DNA of 64,000 nucleotides, from NCBI GenBank assembly GCA_028285415.1, contig JANQPF010000022.1:124001-188000 (forward strand). Reading direction: 5' to 3'. Positions 41,389 to 50,899 of this stretch are shown piece by piece. Under the pieces are notes generated by a model. The model saw nothing but the letters and a program-made list of their open reading frames with translations. It did no database searches and was not told the DNA's origin. This stretch comes from Pseudomonadales bacterium. GTDB lineage: Bacteria > Pseudomonadota > Gammaproteobacteria > Pseudomonadales > Azotimanducaceae. The first letter of the stretch is position 1. Every line of letters begins with the position of its first letter. Position numbers and translations under genes: made by a program.

Positions 41389-41931
41389 TCAGAGGGTGTC
41401 TTCAAGCAGGTTGGCGCGGTGCATGAAGGCCGTCACCGCACTTTCGAGACGCCAGATCTTGTGTTTGAGCGCTATGGTCTCGGGCATGTAAGTGGGCGGA
41501 TCGCTCGACAGGTTGCGGATGCGCAGACTGCAGTCGAGCTCGCGGCAGATATAGTTACCAATGGTTCGGCGACCGTCACTGCCGGCCACCTGGGTGGAAA
41601 ACATGGCGGTCCCGCGACCGCGGTACACATGATGACACCACGAGCACATGTGCGTGCGTGATTTGCCGCTGGCGTTCATCAGCCGCCTGAGCGTGATACC
41701 GCGAAGCTCATCTTGCAGCGGTAAGATGACGTAGCCCCGGCTGCCGGCCGGGTGAATCCAGCCGAAGTAGTCGAGCACACCCCAGTCGACGCGAGCGAGA
41801 TCGGGAGCACCGAGGTCCTGCGCCCGCGAATCGGGAAACACCTCGCGGAGCTGTTGTGATGTGATCGGTTTCAGAACGGTGCTCGAAGCTGACTCGCGGG
41901 CCAGTGTAACGTGTACGACGGGTATTGCCAT
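41389..41931 (-). CDS. FBP C-terminal-type treble-clef zinc-finger protein
   Basis: A 180-residue protein that matches the pattern of elongation-factor-G-binding (FusB/FBP) C-terminal domain proteins. It has LKPITSQQLREVFP, DYFGWIHPAGSRGYVIL, the zinc pair MCSWCHH and the second pair YICRELDCSL. The domain forms a treble-clef zinc finger that binds EF-G in FusB-type resistance proteins. Proteobacterial versions are uncharacterised. The start is uncertain: ATG 41931 is used, giving an N-terminus close to the conserved part. The acyl-CoA dehydrogenase gene follows on the same strand. Confidence 0.8.
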   Translation of the reverse strand: MAIPVVHVTLARESASSTVLKPITSQQLREVFPDSRAQDLGAPDLARVDWGVLDYFGWIHPAGSRGYVILPLQDELRGITLRRLMNASGKSRTHMCSWCHHVYRGRGTAMFSTQVAGSDGRRTIGNYICRELDCSLRIRNLSSDPPTYMPETIALKHKIWRLESAVTAFMHRANLLEDTL

Positions 41932-41995
41932 CGACCGGGCGACAGGACAAGGTAGCGCTCTCATTCTCATGCAAGTCGATATCGGGGGAAGAACA

Positions 41996-43132
41996 ATGAG
42001 TGAATTACCGGCAAGCGGTCTGCAGCTGCGATCCAAGGTCACGAGCGGCGGCCAGCTCGAGCTTTCGCTGGAGGAAGTTGAGGTGCCCGAGCCGCGCGAG
42101 AACGAAGTTGTCGTGCGGGTGGAAGCGTCACCCATCAACCCGTCAGACCTGGGTCTGCTGCTCGGCATGGCGGATCTGGAAACGGCACAGCAGGGTGGTA
42201 CGGCAGAACGTCCGACGGTCACCGCGGACATCCCTCAGGGATTGATCAAACATCTCTCCGGACGCCTTGACGAGTCCATGCCCGTTGGTAACGAGGGATC
42301 CGGCGTTGTCATTGCCGCGGGTGCAAGCGAAGCGGCGCAGGCGCTCATGGGTAAGACCGTTGCCGTCCTTGGCGGCGCCATGTACGGGCAGTATCGGACG
42401 CTCAATGTGCATCAATGCCTCGTCATGCACGAGGGAGTCGAGCCTCGCGAATGCGCATCGTGCTTCGTCAACCCGCTGACCGCGCTGGGTATGGTCGAAA
42501 CCATGCGCATGGAGGGTTATACCGGACTCATCCACACTGCGGCGGCCTCGAACCTCGGCCAGATGCTGCAGAAGATCTGCCTTGCGGACGACGTTCCGCT
42601 CGTCAACGTCGTGCGCAAACCCGAACAGGCAGAGCTCCTGAAAGGCATTGGCGCAAAATACGTTTGTGATTCCTCGCAGGAGAGCTTCGCTGAGGACTTG
42701 ACCAGCGCCATCGCGGAAACGGGTGCCTATCTGGCGTTTGACGCGACGGGTGGCGGCGAGCTGGCCAATCAGCTTCTCACCTGCATGGAGGCAGCAGCCA
42801 ACGCCACGGCAACCGAGTACAGTCGCTACGGCTCAACACAGCACAAGCAGGTTTATATCTATGGTGGTCTGGACCGGAGCCCAACCTTGTTGCGCCGGGC
42901 GTACGGCATGATGTGGGGACTGGGTGGCTGGCTCCTGACCCCCTTCCTGCAGAAGATCGGGCGGGACAAGGCGGATGAGCTCAGGCAGCGGGTGGCGGAC
43001 GAGGTGCGTACTACATTTCACTCGAGTTACGCAGCTGAGGTTTCTCTGACGGGCGCCCTGCAGCTCGAGACGCTGAGAACTTACGCGCAACAAGCCACCG
43101 GCAAGAAATACCTCATCAATCCCAACGGGTGA
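41996..43132 (+). CDS. MDR-family quinone oxidoreductase-like protein
   Basis: A 378-residue medium-chain dehydrogenase/reductase. It starts SELPASGLQLRSKVTSGGQL. The catalytic-domain motif VRVEASPINPSDLGLLLG and the Rossmann segment IHTAAASNLGQMLQKICLAD are clear. The structural zinc cysteines of alcohol dehydrogenases are absent, so it belongs with NADPH:quinone or enoyl-thioester reductases. An insert near residue 55-90 (ADLETAQQGGTAERPTVTAD) is larger than usual. GGGGGAAG lies ahead of ATG 41996. It diverges from the FBP-like gene and converges on the sulfatase. Confidence 0.87.
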   Translation: MSELPASGLQLRSKVTSGGQLELSLEEVEVPEPRENEVVVRVEASPINPSDLGLLLGMADLETAQQGGTAERPTVTADIPQGLIKHLSGRLDESMPVGNEGSGVVIAAGASEAAQALMGKTVAVLGGAMYGQYRTLNVHQCLVMHEGVEPRECASCFVNPLTALGMVETMRMEGYTGLIHTAAASNLGQMLQKICLADDVPLVNVVRKPEQAELLKGIGAKYVCDSSQESFAEDLTSAIAETGAYLAFDATGGGELANQLLTCMEAAANATATEYSRYGSTQHKQVYIYGGLDRSPTLLRRAYGMMWGLGGWLLTPFLQKIGRDKADELRQRVADEVRTTFHSSYAAEVSLTGALQLETLRTYAQQATGKKYLINPNG

Positions 43133-43139
43133 GTCTACG

Positions 43140-44516
43140 CTAAGAGTCCTGGCGTGCCGCCGGGCGCAGGGGATCGGAGAGGATCTGCTCGTATGCCTCG
43201 CTGAACCCCTGCTGCATGGTGCGCACGCGGCTCGGGTGCGAATCGATGGCGTTGAAAAGCTCCAGCGGATCGCGCTCGAGATTGTAGAGTTCGCGCGGCT
43301 CATGAGAACGGTCCAGCAGCAGCTTCCAGTTGCCCCTGCGGAACGCAAACTCCAGATCGGATTGCGCATCGAGCGCCCACAGCATATCGCGATCCGCGAG
43401 CTTTGCTCCGCGCAGCGCCGGCAGGATGTTCACGCTGTCGATGGCACGGTCTGCGGGAACGCGGGCGCCGGTGGCTGCAAGCAGCGTGGCGAACCAGTCT
43501 GTGCCAACAACCAGCGCCTCGCTGACGCTACCCGCCTCGGTGACGCCGGGAACCACAACAATCGCAGGCACCTTGATGCCGCCGTCGTAGAGCAGGTGCT
43601 TGCGGCCGCGCAGCCCGCCGGTGCTGCCGTAAGCGTTGACCTCGTACCACGCAAACCAGTCGCTGGTGACCGGTCCGTTGTCGCTGGCGAAGACGATGAT
43701 CGTGTCGTCCGGAACGACATCGAGGACCCGTCCGATCTGCGCGTCCATGTACGTGACGTTGGCGTAGTACTCGCCGGGACCTCTTGGTTCCAGCAGGTGG
43801 ACGGGGGGTTCAGGCAGACCGCTCGGAATCGGCACAATCTCGCCGCGGGTGAATCCGGCGTAGCGCGCGTTGTAGCGCGGCGGGTTGGCGATGGTGGTAT
43901 GCGGCTCGGCCATGCTGAGAAACAGGAAAAAAGGCCGCTCTTCTTCCTGCCCCAACCAGCGGATGGCCTCGTCAGCGTACAGATCCGCGGTGTAACCGTT
44001 CTGCGCCGGGAGCAGTTCGCCGTTGCGATAGACGTTGGACGGCTTGTGATTCGTGGGAATCTGGTAGGCGTTGTGCCCGTAGGCGTAGATGAATCCCTGA
44101 TCTCGAGGCTGCGGTTCGCTGTGGTTACCGAGGTCGGAGTTGAGATGCCATTTGCCGATCAGCGCGGTACGGTAGCCGCTTGCCTGCAGAATCTCCGCCA
44201 GCGTGATCTCTTCGCGACGAAGATAAATATTGCTGTCAGGCGGGATCCAGCTGCGGATGCCGGTTCGATATGGATGGCGTCCCGTCAGGAGCGCAGCGCG
44301 GGAGGGAGAGCAGAGCGCAGAGGGCGCGTAGTAATTCGTCAGACGCACGCCTCGGGCTGCAAGCGCGTCCAACGCGGGGGTTTCGATGACCGGATGACCG
44401 TAGCTGCCGAGGTCGCCGTAGCCGAGATCGTCAACGTAAATCAGCAGGATGTTGGGTGCTGCCCACCCGCTGGCAGCGAACGCACAGCTGACGAGGGCCG
44501 TTACAAACCTTCGCAT
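43140..44516 (-). CDS. exported Cys-type sulfatase
   Basis: A 458-residue arylsulfatase-family enzyme with a signal peptide ([20 protein letters not shown]). Metal-binding Asp29-Asp30 lie in [13 protein letters not shown]. The signature [19 protein letters not shown] places the residue converted to formylglycine at Cys69. Further motifs are IGKWHLN and VFASDNGP. It hydrolyses a sulfate ester in the periplasm, possibly from a sulfated sterol or polysaccharide. The formylglycine-generating enzyme is not in this window. Its start overlaps the 3' end of the LLM monooxygenase gene by 16 bp. Confidence 0.93.
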   Translation of the reverse strand: MRRFVTALVSCAFAASGWAAPNILLIYVDDLGYGDLGSYGHPVIETPALDALAARGVRLTNYYAPSALCSPSRAALLTGRHPYRTGIRSWIPPDSNIYLRREEITLAEILQASGYRTALIGKWHLNSDLGNHSEPQPRDQGFIYAYGHNAYQIPTNHKPSNVYRNGELLPAQNGYTADLYADEAIRWLGQEEERPFFLFLSMAEPHTTIANPPRYNARYAGFTRGEIVPIPSGLPEPPVHLLEPRGPGEYYANVTYMDAQIGRVLDVVPDDTIIVFASDNGPVTSDWFAWYEVNAYGSTGGLRGRKHLLYDGGIKVPAIVVVPGVTEAGSVSEALVVGTDWFATLLAATGARVPADRAIDSVNILPALRGAKLADRDMLWALDAQSDLEFAFRRGNWKLLLDRSHEPRELYNLERDPLELFNAIDSHPSRVRTMQQGFSEAYEQILSDPLRPAARQDS

Positions 44517-45490
44517 GCCTGCTTCGCCAGCTCGTACGAATGAATCCTCGCGCCATGATCGAAGATTTGTCCAACGACGATGAGCTCGTCCGCCCTCGTC
44601 GTTTCGATGAACCGGGCCACCTCATCGCGGACCTGTTCGAGGGTGCCGACGGCGGAGGCTGAGCTCACCTGGGAGAGCACCTGTTGTTGATCCGGCGTCA
44701 GCGTTTCGTCGAAACCTTCCCTCGGTGGCGGAAGCGGCCCGGGATTGCCGAAACGCAGATTGAGAAATGCCTGCAGGCTGGACGTGCGCAGGTATTTTGC
44801 CTCGGCTTCCGTATCAGCCGCGCAGATGTTGTAGCCGAGCATCACGTAGGGTGCGTCGAGCTGGTCCGAGGGATCGAATTCGTCCCGGTAGATGTTGATT
44901 GCCTGCATCATCATGGCGGGGGCAAAGTGTGAGGCGAACGCAAACGGCAGTCCCAGGATTGCGGCAAGCTGCGCGCCGAAGAGACTCGAACCGAGAATGT
45001 AGAGCGGCACTTCTTCCCCCACGCCGGGCACCGCGCACACGCGCTGACCCTCCTTGGCTTCCTGAAAATAGGCTTTGAGCTCCAGAACGTCCTGGGGGAA
45101 TTTGTTGGGATCGCTGTGCAGGGTGCGCCTGAGCGCCTGAGCGGTGACGCCGTCAGTGCCGGGCGCCCGACCCAACCCCAGGTCGATGCGTCCCGGGTAC
45201 AGCGCTGCCAGCGTGCCGAACTGCTCTGCCACCATGAGCGGCGCGTGGTTGGGCAGCATGATGCCGCCCGCGCCGACGCGGATGTGCTCGGTGCCACCGG
45301 CGATGTGGCCAATCAACACGGACGTGGCGGCGCTCGCGATGCCGCGCATGTTGTGATGTTCCGCCACCCAATAGCGGGTATAGCCGAGGCGCTCGGCGTG
45401 CCGCGCAAGGTCCAGGGAATTGTTGAGCGCCTGACCGGCGCTGCCACCTTCGACGATGGGCGACAGGTCGAGAACGGATAGTTCGGTCAT
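44501..45490 (-). CDS. luciferase-like monooxygenase (YhbW-like)
   Basis: A 329-residue flavin monooxygenase-like protein. It starts [20 protein letters not shown] and contains [20 protein letters not shown], the hallmark of the YhbW branch, then [20 protein letters not shown] and [20 protein letters not shown] 45490 gives the family N-terminus. The frame is open to 45853, but that part overlaps the nitroreductase gene in reverse. The end overlaps the sulfatase start by 16 bp, so the two are coupled. It diverges from the nitroreductase. Confidence 0.9.
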   Translation of the reverse strand: MTELSVLDLSPIVEGGSAGQALNNSLDLARHAERLGYTRYWVAEHHNMRGIASAATSVLIGHIAGGTEHIRVGAGGIMLPNHAPLMVAEQFGTLAALYPGRIDLGLGRAPGTDGVTAQALRRTLHSDPNKFPQDVLELKAYFQEAKEGQRVCAVPGVGEEVPLYILGSSLFGAQLAAILGLPFAFASHFAPAMMMQAINIYRDEFDPSDQLDAPYVMLGYNICAADTEAEAKYLRTSSLQAFLNLRFGNPGPLPPPREGFDETLTPDQQQVLSQVSSASAVGTLEQVRDEVARFIETTRADELIVVGQIFDHGARIHSYELAKQACEGL

Positions 45491-45556
45491 TTGATGGTAC
45501 TGCGGTGACTTCTCGTTGGTCCCCATTGTAGGCTCTAACTTTTTGTGAGGCGATTG

Positions 45557-46177
45557 ATGGCTGATAGTTTCAATCTGGACCACATCGACGAGGTGCTGAG
45601 CACGGCGCGATCGGTGCGACGTAACCTCGACTTCGAGCGTCCCATCGAACGCCAGGTGCTCTATGACTGCATTGACGTGGCGGTGCAGGCACCCACCGGC
45701 ATAGCGGGTGAAAACTGGCGATTTGTGATTGTCGATGAGCCGGAGCGCAAAGCGCAGATCGCCGAGGTCTATCGTGAAGTCCTGCTGAGCCTGCTCGCTG
45801 ACCGGGACATGCCTTTGAAGCCGACCCACAAAGCGCTCATCGATCGCCTGCACGAGATCCCGGCCATGATCTTCGTCTGCGTCGACGGCCAGCCCCTGGG
45901 CGAGGAGATATCCAGCAACGTGGCCTTCTATGGATCCATCCTCCCGGCCGCCTGGTCGCTCATGCTGGCGCTGCGCGCCCGTCAGATTGGCACCACCTGG
46001 ACCTCGCTCCTGTCATCAAGACAGGAAGACGTTGCACAGGTACTCGGTATTCCGGCGGGGGTTGTGCAAACCGTCATGCTGCCGGTGGGTTATACAAAAG
46101 GTGCGGTGTTGAAGCGCGCGGCTCGGCAGGCGGCGTCTGAAGTGACGTTCTTCAATCAGTGGGGGGACCACAACTGA
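45557..46177 (+). CDS. nitroreductase-family flavoprotein
   Basis: A 206-residue FMN enzyme. The FMN-binding segments are [39 protein letters not shown] and [20 protein letters not shown]. It ends [24 protein letters not shown] lies 7 nt ahead of ATG 45557. Family members reduce nitro groups, quinones or enones with NAD(P)H. It is followed after 44 bp by a SnoaL-like gene. The substrate is unknown. Confidence 0.88.
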   Translation: MADSFNLDHIDEVLSTARSVRRNLDFERPIERQVLYDCIDVAVQAPTGIAGENWRFVIVDEPERKAQIAEVYREVLLSLLADRDMPLKPTHKALIDRLHEIPAMIFVCVDGQPLGEEISSNVAFYGSILPAAWSLMLALRARQIGTTWTSLLSSRQEDVAQVLGIPAGVVQTVMLPVGYTKGAVLKRAARQAASEVTFFNQWGDHN

Positions 46178-46221
46178 GGAACGCGGTAGAGTAGGGGCCT
46201 CGGACAAGGGGAGAGAATCAA

Positions 46222-46638
46222 ATGTCAGATACCGCCGATCGTATTGCCGTGCAGGACGTCATGCTCCGCTATGCGGCGGGTGTCGATGACCGTGACATGG
46301 CCCTGTATCGCAGCTGCTTTGCCGACGACGTTGAAGTAGTCGGATTCGGCAGCGAGGTCTATCACGGCGTGGACAACTGGGCCAACTATGTTGAGCAGGC
46401 GCTCGAAGCATATGGGCCCACCCAGCACATGCTGGCACCCATGCTCGCAACCATCGACGGTGATGAGGCGAGCTGCCGCACCGACGTGCAGGCGCTGCAC
46501 TATCTGAAAGCGCCCGAGGGGTCTACGCTCACGCTGTGGGCAACCTACAAGTCGAACATGCGGCGTATCGAAGGCGCATGGAAGATCGTGCGCCATGAGC
46601 TCGTGAGCCGCGGCACGAAGATCGACCCGGCGCCGTGA
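46222..46638 (+). CDS. SnoaL/NTF2-like protein
   Basis: A 138-residue protein of the SnoaL-like group. It starts SDTADRIAVQDVMLRYAAGV, then DDRDMALYRSCFADDVEVVG, the standard helices and first strand. The core continues through HMLAPMLATIDGDEASCRTD. GGGGAGAG precedes ATG 46222. The family includes ring-hydroxylating-dioxygenase beta-like proteins, cyclases and isomerases. Its stop lies 6 bp from the convergent flavin monooxygenase gene. It may be cotranscribed with the nitroreductase. Confidence 0.85.
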   Translation: MSDTADRIAVQDVMLRYAAGVDDRDMALYRSCFADDVEVVGFGSEVYHGVDNWANYVEQALEAYGPTQHMLAPMLATIDGDEASCRTDVQALHYLKAPEGSTLTLWATYKSNMRRIEGAWKIVRHELVSRGTKIDPAP

Positions 46639-46644
46639 TTCCCG

Positions 46645-47859
46645 CTATTTCGGTGCCGGTCCGCCGGCGCCGATGAATTCCGGATCCGGCTCGTTGCCGA
46701 GAAAGATGCTGCCCATGTCCTGATAGAGCGGATGCGACACCCAGCGGTGGGTGGCACAGCCGTGCGCGTCGCGGAGCTTCCGTTCCAGCGGACTGTACAT
46801 GCGCATACCGCTGGTACCCGCTGCATTGTGCAGAGAATCGACGAGCTCCATGCACACGTTGGCGCCGAACGTGCACGCCAGGCGTGCGTTCAAGGTGGTG
46901 TCGGGTCCCGGGGCTGGCGCGCCGGCTGCAAGCTCCTCTTCGACGTCCTCCATTGCCTGGAGCACGTAAGTGCGCGCGGCACGGTACTTTGCCATGGCTT
47001 CGCCCATCCGATACTGAGCGATGGGGCGCTTGGCAAGCGAGCTCGTCGACATCATCGGAATCTTGTTCTGCGCCAGATCCGCGAACGTCTCGAGGACACC
47101 TTTCGCCACGCCAAGGGCAACCGCTACTTTGTTGAACGACAAACGTAAAGGCACGGGCATCCGATAGACGGGATTCGGGTAGTGAGCCGGCACGGTCATG
47201 AGGTCCACGCCGACAAACTTTGGTGCTACATAGGCGCCGTCGGCTTTGACATCGTTGCTGCCGGAGCCGCGCAGGCCCGCGACGTCCCACGTGTCGATGA
47301 TTTCCCATTGATCTCGCGGCAACATCCACAGCTTGAAGATCGGATTGCCGGCGTCGTCGGTTTCCATGTCGTCACCGCGCATGAGGGGTGCACCCATGAA
47401 ACACCAGTCGGCGTTGTGGCAGCCGCTGATGAAGGTGGCCTGCCCCCAGACTTTTACACCGCCGTCTTCGGTCCGCTCGGCGCGCGGCGGCGTGGTGCCG
47501 GGCCCGCCGCCGCCGCACATGATGACTCGCGGGTTGTCGACGTAGACCTCCTGTGCCAGATCAGGGTCCATACCGCCTGCCGCCATGGCGTTGATTTCCG
47601 AGCCGAGCATGACGTTCCAGGATACCGAGGCATCTATGGCGGCAAGCGCTTCGAGGATTTTGATGGTATCGGTAGAACTGGCGTTCTCGCCGCCGAGCTC
47701 CGGCGGCAGGGTAAAACGAAAGAAACCTTCGTCGACAAGCTTGTCCACGATGTCATCTGGCAGTTTGCGGATTTCCTGGGCTGTGTCTCCTGCAGCGGCG
47801 ATATCGTCGCGCATGGATTCAACCTTGCTCAATCGGGCTTCGAGTAACTCTGCTTCCAC
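46645..47859 (-). CDS. acyl-CoA-dehydrogenase-fold flavin monooxygenase
   Basis: A 404-residue protein of the acyl-CoA dehydrogenase fold in the HsaA/DszC-like monooxygenase branch. Segments such as IRKLPDDIVDKLVDEGFFRF, SVSWNVMLGSEINAMAAGG and DAHGCATHRWVSHPLYQDMG are typical, and the glutamate base of true dehydrogenases is not evident. It would need a separate flavin reductase. GTG 47859 follows the upstream stop by one base with GGAGAG in place. The frame is open to 47955 but that part overlaps the upstream gene. It is the last gene of the long transporter unit. Confidence 0.85.
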   Translation of the reverse strand: MEAELLEARLSKVESMRDDIAAAGDTAQEIRKLPDDIVDKLVDEGFFRFTLPPELGGENASSTDTIKILEALAAIDASVSWNVMLGSEINAMAAGGMDPDLAQEVYVDNPRVIMCGGGGPGTTPPRAERTEDGGVKVWGQATFISGCHNADWCFMGAPLMRGDDMETDDAGNPIFKLWMLPRDQWEIIDTWDVAGLRGSGSNDVKADGAYVAPKFVGVDLMTVPAHYPNPVYRMPVPLRLSFNKVAVALGVAKGVLETFADLAQNKIPMMSTSSLAKRPIAQYRMGEAMAKYRAARTYVLQAMEDVEEELAAGAPAPGPDTTLNARLACTFGANVCMELVDSLHNAAGTSGMRMYSPLERKLRDAHGCATHRWVSHPLYQDMGSIFLGNEPDPEFIGAGGPAPK

Positions 47860-47860
47860 T

Positions 47861-48400
47861 TCACTCTCCGAGAATTTTCTGTTGCATGTCGTATAGCGGG
47901 TCTTCGGGTGCGCGTGCGCCCCGGGCAAGTCCGTTGAACGGGGGTATGTCCACAATGGCGCTTGCCGTCAGATTTTGATTCCAGTCCATCACCACGCGTC
48001 GAAACAGGATCTTCCAGCAATGGTTGCGCTTCTGCATGTGATCCACGTAGCGGCCGAGATACGTCAGCTCGGTATCGGGGCCATCTTCCACGCTACGGTA
48101 GTGGTACGCGCTGACGTAAGACTCGACCACCGCGTCGTCGTCCTTGAAATCGATGGCAACGTTGGTCACCCGATGCTGCGTCGCGGCGTAGCTGCGAATG
48201 CCCTGGGGCAGGATGTCGCAGAACTCGTGCGCGCTGCCGTTGAAGCTGCCGTAAGCGACTTCGGCATCCGGCCAGTAGGCGGTTTTCAGTAGCTCCCCGT
48301 CAGCGCGATCCACGCCGCGACTGTGCTTGATGAGCACGTCCTGGATGGCCAGCCGGTCGGCAATTTCCGCGCTGTCGGGTATGTGGCCGGTTTCGCTCAT
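47861..48400 (-). CDS. SnoaL-like/ring-hydroxylase beta-subunit-like protein
   Basis: A 179-residue NTF2-fold protein. It starts SETGHIPDSAEIADRLAIQD and continues VLIKHSRGVDRADGELLKTA, the opening of SnoaL-like domains. The strands AVVESYVSAYHYRSVEDG and TELTYLGRYVDHMQKRNHCW complete the core. No oxygenase alpha subunit is adjacent, so it may act alone as isomerase or cyclase. It lies 1 bp before the flavin monooxygenase start and 30 bp after the VOC gene stop. Confidence 0.82.
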   Translation of the reverse strand: MSETGHIPDSAEIADRLAIQDVLIKHSRGVDRADGELLKTAYWPDAEVAYGSFNGSAHEFCDILPQGIRSYAATQHRVTNVAIDFKDDDAVVESYVSAYHYRSVEDGPDTELTYLGRYVDHMQKRNHCWKILFRRVVMDWNQNLTASAIVDIPPFNGLARGARAPEDPLYDMQQKILGE

Positions 48401-48430
48401 CCGTTCACTTCGCTCATTTTACTGTCGCGC

Positions 48431-48913
48431 TCATGGCTGTATCTCACCCCGGGCAATGGCGGTATTGGCAATTTTGGCGCGATCGGCGGACCTGATTTCG
48501 TATATCTCGATGACGTTGCCGAAAGGATCGCGGCCGTACACGGCAGCGCTGTCGCCGAACTCGACCGGGGGACCGACAAATGTCATGCCGGCCTCAGCAA
48601 GGCGCGCGTGCTCAGCGTCGATGTCAGCCACCTCCAGCGCAAAGTGTGGATAGCCGTAGTCGCTCGGTTCTGAGCGCAGATCCCGGGGTGCGGGTTCCGC
48701 ATACTGCCAGAGCTCGATATGCGCGTTGCCGCCGCGCAGCATGGCCATTTTCGCGGCGGGCGCTTCGATGCCGATGGCGGCCTCCACAGCAGGATTTGGT
48801 CCGGCAAACTCGCTGCGTTCTACCTCCTCGAAACCGAGGACGTCGCGATAGAACGTGAGCGCAGCCTCTATGTCCGGTACGCCGATGGCAACGTGGTGAA
48901 TTCCGATGATCAC
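48431..48913 (-). CDS. VOC-family (glyoxalase/dioxygenase-like) protein
   Basis: A 160-residue vicinal-oxygen-chelate protein. Two beta-alpha-beta-beta-beta units are visible. The first is IIGIHHVAIGVPDIEAALTF with the metal-binding His; the second is HFALEVADIDAEHARLAEAG, ending with DPFGNVIEIYEI whose Glu is the usual last ligand. GTG 48913 follows GGGAGAG. Members include extradiol dioxygenases, epimerases and lyases. It follows the ABC ATPase gene by 56 bp in the same direction. Confidence 0.87.
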   Translation of the reverse strand: MIIGIHHVAIGVPDIEAALTFYRDVLGFEEVERSEFAGPNPAVEAAIGIEAPAAKMAMLRGGNAHIELWQYAEPAPRDLRSEPSDYGYPHFALEVADIDAEHARLAEAGMTFVGPPVEFGDSAAVYGRDPFGNVIEIYEIRSADRAKIANTAIARGEIQP

Positions 48914-48969
48914 TGATAACTCTCCCAAGCATTCGAATTTAGCATCGATGATGAGGGAAAGAAATTGAC

Positions 48970-49944
48970 TCAAGCCAAGTGACAGACAACCTGGCCGTCG
49001 CCTCGCTGGCGTGGTGCGGGTGCGTCAGTGGCGCACTGTGGCAGCGCCTCTGCGCAGCGTGGATGAAAGCGACAGCCCGCGGGCGGGTTTCTCACGCTGG
49101 GCACCTCGCCAATGATGAGCGGCTGCGGGCGCTCAGCTTCGAGCTCCGGGTTGGCCAGCGGTACTGCCTGCAGGAGGGTCTGAGTGTACGGGTGGCGCGG
49201 TTCGGCGAAGAGCGCATCGCGCGTATTCATCTCGACGATCTGGCCGAGGTACATCACGGCGATTCGTGTGCTGACATGACGCACCACCGAGAGATCGTGG
49301 GAGATGAAGAGATACGTCAGACCCAGATCGTGCTGCAGGTCCATTAAAAGGTTGATGATCTGCGCCTGGATGGACACGTCCAGCGCGGATACGGCCTCGT
49401 CGCAGATGAGGAGCTCCGGCTCCAGCGCCAGTGCCCGGGCGATGCCGATGCGCTGGCGCTGCCCGCCGGAAAACTCGTGCGGGTAGCGGTCCGCCATCAC
49501 CGGCAATAGACCGACGAGGTCGAGGAGCTCGGCGACGCGTTTCTGATAGTCGGCCTTCGACGCATCGGGTCGATGCACGCGCAGCGGCTCGCCGATGATG
49601 TCGCGGACTTTCATCCGCGGATTCAACGAGCTGAACGGATCTTGATAGACCATCTGCATCTTCGGACGGTGCGGGCGCATGGCTTTGCCCTCGAGGTTCG
49701 TGATGTCCACCCCGTCGAATACGATACGTCCCGCGGTGACGCGGAGCATCCTCAGCACCGCCAGCGCGGTTGTCGATTTCCCGCAGCCGCTCTCGCCGAC
49801 GAGGCTCAGCGTCTCGCCTTTGGCGAGGGAGAAGCTGACGCCATCAACCGCTTTGACTGAACCAACCTCGCGGCTGATGACCACCCCCTCTGTCACCGGG
49901 AAGTGGACCTTCAGATCCTGTACGTCAAGGAGCGTGTTACTCAT
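48970..49944 (-). CDS. ABC importer ATPase (Dpp/OppF type)
   Basis: A 324-residue ATPase. Walker A is GESGCGKST, the signature is [10 protein letters not shown], and Walker B is [12 protein letters not shown] (DEAV where many have DEPT). The C-terminal oligopeptide-transporter segment with [14 protein letters not shown] is present and may bind an iron-sulfur cluster, as known for related transporters. ATG 49944 overlaps the previous ATPase stop by 8 bp. It works with the partner ATPase, two permeases and a binding protein encoded just upstream. Confidence 0.95.
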   Translation of the reverse strand: MSNTLLDVQDLKVHFPVTEGVVISREVGSVKAVDGVSFSLAKGETLSLVGESGCGKSTTALAVLRMLRVTAGRIVFDGVDITNLEGKAMRPHRPKMQMVYQDPFSSLNPRMKVRDIIGEPLRVHRPDASKADYQKRVAELLDLVGLLPVMADRYPHEFSGGQRQRIGIARALALEPELLICDEAVSALDVSIQAQIINLLMDLQHDLGLTYLFISHDLSVVRHVSTRIAVMYLGQIVEMNTRDALFAEPRHPYTQTLLQAVPLANPELEAERPQPLIIGEVPSVRNPPAGCRFHPRCAEALPQCATDAPAPRQRGDGQVVCHLA

Positions 49945-50899
49945 GGCCAACGCACGCTCTGCCATGGGTGGGGGTGAGCCATTCAAAAGGCGGGACGCCG
50001 TCGTTGCACGCCGTGGAGACGTGCGGACAGCGTGGTGCAAACGGACAGCCCGGCGGTGGATTGGCGAGATCGGGCGGCTGACCTTCGATGGTCGGCAGGC
50101 GATCTGCGATCGGACCGCTCAAATCCGGAATGGAACTCATCAGTCCGCGTGTGTATGGATGCTGCGGATTCCCATAGATTTCCCGCGCTGGCGCCGTCTC
50201 CATGATCCGTCCGCCGTACATCACCGCAACCCGGTCGGCGTACCGCGCCACCACCCCGAGATCGTGGGTAATGAGGATCAGCGCGGCGCCTGTCTCAACG
50301 GTGAGCTCTTTCAAGAGTGCCAGAATTTGAGCCTGTACGGTCACGTCGAGCGCGGTCGTCGGCTCGTCAGCGATGATGAGCTTGGGTGAGCAAGCCAGCG
50401 CCATGGCAATCATGACCCGCTGACGCATACCGCCGGAAAGCTGATGAGGGTATTCGTCGAGGCGTCCTTCCGGATCGGGAATGGCCACCTGTTTCAGCAG
50501 ATCTTCCGCGGCGGCAAGCGCGTCAGGCCAGCTGGCGCCCCGGTGCAGGACCAGGGGCTCAGCAACCTGTTTGCCGACGGGAATGACCGGATTCAGAGAC
50601 GTCATCGGTTCCTGGAAGATCATGCTGATCCGGTCGCCGCGCACGCGCTGCATGTCCGCTTCCGAAAACTGCACGAGGTTGTCGCCCTCGAGCTGAATGC
50701 TGCCGTTGTCGATGCGCCCGGCCTCGCCGAGAAGGTCCAGTATGGCAAGCGCGGTGACGCTCTTGCCGGAGCCGGATTCTCCGACCACCGCAAGCGTCTC
50801 GCCGGGATCAACGTGGAGGTTGATGTTGTTCACCGCGTGCACGCGGCCCGCATCCGTGCGGAAGCTCACGCTCAGGTTGTCGATTTCGAGCAGGGCCAT
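49937..50899 (-). CDS. ABC importer ATPase (Dpp/OppD type)
   Basis: A 320-residue ATPase. Walker A is GESGSGKSV, the signature LSGGMRQRV and Walker B LIIADEPTTALD. The C-terminal CPFAPRCPHVSTAC motif is typical of the D subunit of peptide/nickel transporters. It begins one base after the binding protein stop site and overlaps the F-type ATPase gene by 8 bp. Both ATPases power uptake through the B and C permeases. Confidence 0.95.
   Translation of the reverse strand: MALLEIDNLSVSFRTDAGRVHAVNNINLHVDPGETLAVVGESGSGKSVTALAILDLLGEAGRIDNGSIQLEGDNLVQFSEADMQRVRGDRISMIFQEPMTSLNPVIPVGKQVAEPLVLHRGASWPDALAAAEDLLKQVAIPDPEGRLDEYPHQLSGGMRQRVMIAMALACSPKLIIADEPTTALDVTVQAQILALLKELTVETGAALILITHDLGVVARYADRVAVMYGGRIMETAPAREIYGNPQHPYTRGLMSSIPDLSGPIADRLPTIEGQPPDLANPPPGCPFAPRCPHVSTACNDGVPPFEWLTPTHGRACVGHE

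Noticed and set aside
43236-44543. 435-codon plus-strand open frame opposite the sulfatase
   Set aside because: It mirrors the sulfatase codons in GC-rich DNA. The sulfatase has a signal peptide and complete catalytic motifs; the antisense frame has none.
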